This document shows, in pieces, positions 14,160 through 16,049 of a stretch of DNA of 16,049 bases. Below the pieces are notes generated by a model that saw nothing but the letters and a program-made list of their open reading frames with translations, was not told where the DNA came from and ran no database searches. The stretch comes from SIG459 sp045638085 (GTDB lineage: Bacteria; Bacillota; Clostridia; Oscillospirales; Oscillospiraceae): NCBI GenBank assembly GCA_045638085.1, contig JAZUAQ010000175.1, positions 1 to 16,049 of the forward strand. Reading direction: 5' to 3'. The translations under genes were made by a program, and so were the position numbers. Numbering within the stretch: position 1 is the stretch's first letter; every line of letters starts with the position of its first letter.

Positions 14160-14188
14160 AGTATATTCCAAAACGCCGAATAATTCAA
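14160..14188 (-). promoter_or_regulatory. Promoter of the large membrane-protein gene
   Basis: On the minus strand TTGAAT (14188-14183), a 17-base spacer, then TATACT (14165-14160). The start would be near 14153, so the leader is only about 13 bases and begins at the AAGGAGGG ribosome site. Confidence 0.65.
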
Positions 14189-14247
14189 TCAATTTTAAGA
14201 TACTGGAAACTATCTGCCCTATTGATTTATCCTGAACCAATACTGCA

Positions 14248-14283
14248 AAAAACCACAGCAGAAATAAAACTGCTGTGGTTTTT
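14248..14283 (-). terminator. Terminator of the serA-hydrolase operon
   Basis: AAAAACCACAGCAG (14248-14261) pairs perfectly with CTGCTGTGGTTTTT (14270-14283) around an 8-base A-rich loop; on the minus strand the stem ends in six Ts. It lies 47 bases after the hydrolase stop and could also work in the plus direction. Confidence 0.9.
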
Positions 14284-14329
14284 CTCATTTATAGTGTTCC
14301 TTTATCTTGGTGTAACACGCCCTAAAAAA

Positions 14330-15145
14330 TCAAGTATATCGTTCAATAAATCTGATTGCAAGCTCCTTCCAGGGCTCGGCAGGAAGTCCCTCGGAAAGCC
14401 CCATGGCGTGGTCGCCCTCGGAGAAAATGTGAAGTTCGTGTATAATCCCTTCCTCAGCAAGAGCCTTTGCCATTTCATAGCTCTGGGATACGCTAACCAT
14501 TCGGTCCGTGACAGTATGCCAGAGGAATGTTGGCGGTGTGCAGCGGCTTATATTCTCAGCAGCACAATATTCATTAAGAAGCTCCTGAGGATAAGACTCC
14601 CGAGGTCCAAAAACCGCCAGGTTCATGGTTTTGGAAGTTTTGCTCAGTCTTGTTGCAGCATAGCAAAGTATGCAGGCGTTGGGACGAATATTTTCAGATT
14701 CAAGACCAAGTGCTCCGCTGACTTCATCCCCTGCCCATGCATTGCAATAGTTGGCAGCAAGGTGACCTCCGGCAGAGAAGCCCATAAGGCATATGCGCTT
14801 TGGATCAATGCCGAATTCCTCCGCTCCCTCTCGCAAGAGCTTTATAGCCATGGCAAGCTGGTGCATAGGTTCGGGAAAGTTTGTATGAGGGTTAATTGGT
14901 GTTTCAGGAGCATCAAAAGAGGGGTGCATAGTGCTGTAACGCAAAACAAAGGCAGCTAAACCCTTTTCTGCGAAATATTTCGCCACCTGCGCGCCTTCTC
15001 TGTCGCTCAAAGCGAAATATGCTCCACCCGGCATAATCAGAATGGCTGGAAGATTTTCACCCTCGGAGGGCAGAAAAGCTTCAAGGCTTACGCCGCTGTC
15101 CTTTTCCCAAAACCTTATAGAATCTCTTATAATATCCATCGACAT
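14330..15145 (-). CDS. Alpha/beta hydrolase, acetyl-esterase-like
   Basis: The product is 271 aa with the complete alpha/beta-hydrolase catalytic set: oxyanion region MPGGAYFALSDRE at 38-50, nucleophile S124 in MGFSAGGHLAANY, acid D214 in WHTVTDRMVSV, and base H246 in SEGDHAMGL. It resembles the small cytosolic esterases related to Aes/BD-FAE and carbohydrate acetyl esterases; there is no signal peptide, so it acts inside the cell, probably deacylating a small ester. The start ATG at 15145 abuts the serA stop (TAAATG) with no good ribosome site, so its translation probably depends on ribosomes finishing serA. A second ATG two codons later is possible. A link to serine synthesis is not obvious. 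Confidence 0.88.
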   Translation of the reverse strand: MSMDIIRDSIRFWEKDSGVSLEAFLPSEGENLPAILIMPGGAYFALSDREGAQVAKYFAEKGLAAFVLRYSTMHPSFDAPETPINPHTNFPEPMHQLAMAIKLLREGAEEFGIDPKRICLMGFSAGGHLAANYCNAWAGDEVSGALGLESENIRPNACILCYAATRLSKTSKTMNLAVFGPRESYPQELLNEYCAAENISRCTPPTFLWHTVTDRMVSVSQSYEMAKALAEEGIIHELHIFSEGDHAMGLSEGLPAEPWKELAIRFIERYT

Positions 15146-16049
15146 TTATCTTATTATGCGTACGCGCATAACCTCGTCCATAGCGGAAATCTGCTCCTCA
15201 ATATGAGCGCTTATATCGCTGCCGGTATCTATTATGGTGTAAGCTATATCTCCGCTGGGCTTATTGATCATATGCTCAACGTTGATATTCTCGTCGCCGA
15301 TAAGATCCAGGAAGCGATTGATCATACGGGGCACATTTCTATGAATTACGCAAAGACGGGCCTCGCCTATACGCTCAAGGCTGACAGTGGGCAGGTTTAC
15401 GCTGTTTTTGACATTACCTGTCTTGAGATATTCAACAAGTTCCTGAGCGGCCATAACTGCGCAGTTGACCTCGCTCTCCTCGGAGGAGCCTCCAAGATGA
15501 GGAGTAAGTATAACATTCTTGTGGCCTATAGTTGCCTCGGAGGGGAAATCGGAGGCAAAATATGCAATTTTTCCACTATCAATGGCCGCAAGAACAGCGT
15601 CCTCATTGACAATGCCGCCGCGGGCGCAGTTAATAAGACGGACACCATCGGGCATTTTTGCTATTGCCTTCTCATCGATCATAGCCTTGGTTTCGGGAGT
15701 GAGAGGAGGATGGAGAGTTATGTAGTCGCAGAGGGGATAAAGCTCGTCGAGGCTTTCTATGCGCTGAACATTCTTGCTGACCTTCCATGCCGCATCAACA
15801 GAGAGATAGGGGTCATAGCCGTATACGGTCATACCAAGGTCCAAAGCCGCATTGGCGACCTTGCTGCCTACAGCGCCCAGACCGATTACGCCGAGGGTCT
15901 TTCCCTCCAGTTCGGGACCCACGAAGTCCTTCTTGCCTCTTTCAACCTCTTCCTTGATTGCATCATCGCCCAGACCCTTGAGTGTGTCGATCCAACGCAT
16001 GGAGTCCACAACGCTTCGGGCAATAAGCACCATAAGGCTTATGGTAAGC
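15146..16049 (-). CDS. serA: D-3-phosphoglycerate dehydrogenase, C-terminal part (5' end outside window)
   Basis: The frame is open to the window edge, so about 300 C-terminal residues of a protein usually near 390 aa are seen; the ATG at 16033 is internal. The enzyme oxidises 3-phosphoglycerate with NAD+ in the first step of serine synthesis. Visible are LTISLMVLIARSVVD, the Rossmann loop GVIGLGAVGSKVA with YGYDPY after it, the catalytic Arg in NCARGGIVNEDA, and the catalytic His in LTPHLGGSSEESE. The C-terminal ACT domain (ARLCVIHRNVPRMINRFLDL to MRVRIIR) suggests allosteric control, in many relatives by serine. It is the short, single-ACT form found in Clostridia. The upstream partner, commonly serC, would lie beyond the window. 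The next gene begins immediately after its stop. Confidence 0.93.
   Translation of the reverse strand, partial: LTISLMVLIARSVVDSMRWIDTLKGLGDDAIKEEVERGKKDFVGPELEGKTLGVIGLGAVGSKVANAALDLGMTVYGYDPYLSVDAAWKVSKNVQRIESLDELYPLCDYITLHPPLTPETKAMIDEKAIAKMPDGVRLINCARGGIVNEDAVLAAIDSGKIAYFASDFPSEATIGHKNVILTPHLGGSSEESEVNCAVMAAQELVEYLKTGNVKNSVNLPTVSLERIGEARLCVIHRNVPRMINRFLDLIGDENINVEHMINKPSGDIAYTIIDTGSDISAHIEEQISAMDEVMRVRIIR

Noticed and set aside
1..16049. CRISPR arrays, insertion sequences, tRNA or rRNA genes, prophage genes
   Set aside because: I looked for regular direct repeats, transposase motifs, cloverleaf-type sequences and phage-type genes on both strands and saw none.

Overview
The window looks like chromosomal DNA from an anaerobic, endospore-forming (or ancestrally spore-forming) Firmicute of the class Clostridia, probably close to the Oscillospiraceae/Ruminococcaceae. 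The evidence is three sporulation-type genes (yqfC, yqfD and a ylbJ-like gene), a split pair of chromate-family transporters, strong AGGAGG-type ribosome sites, frequent TTG/GTG starts and a secG of Gram-positive type. I see no phage, transposon, CRISPR, tRNA or rRNA sequence. Coding density is high, and no stretch of 300 bases lacks a gene.

Left part (1-3665). A minus-strand operon reads yqfC - yqfD - phoH - ybeY (the last cut by the window edge), joining two sporulation genes to a PhoH ATPase and the rRNA-maturation endonuclease YbeY. A ylbJ-like sporulation membrane protein diverges from it; its 5' end lacks a normal in-frame start.

Middle part (3655-8051). Two half-size CHR transporters (minus) converge on ylbJ, and their likely terminator lies inside the ylbJ coding sequence. 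Divergently, rlmD is followed by an ECF transporter S component; rlmD appears to be transcribed as a leaderless mRNA. A separate promoter drives secG, which ends at a bidirectional terminator shared with the next operon.

The operon at 9941-7233 (minus) holds a membrane zinc-ribbon protein, a DUF5685-like protein, a J-domain protein with a cysteine-rich tail, and a TM1586-type nitroreductase. The tight spacing and overlaps suggest an uncharacterised functional unit. It is the best candidate for undescribed biology here.

Right part (10057-16049). A plus-strand operon codes for an AbrB-type regulator, a PLP enzyme of the methionine gamma-lyase/'aluminium resistance' family, and an EamA-type permease. 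It ends at a 23-bp bidirectional hairpin. Facing it on the minus strand is a large unrecognised membrane protein with its own promoter. Last comes a minus-strand pair, the 3' part of serA (3-phosphoglycerate dehydrogenase, cut by the window edge) abutting an alpha/beta hydrolase, with its own terminator.

All assignments come from reading motifs and family features by eye; no database search was run.
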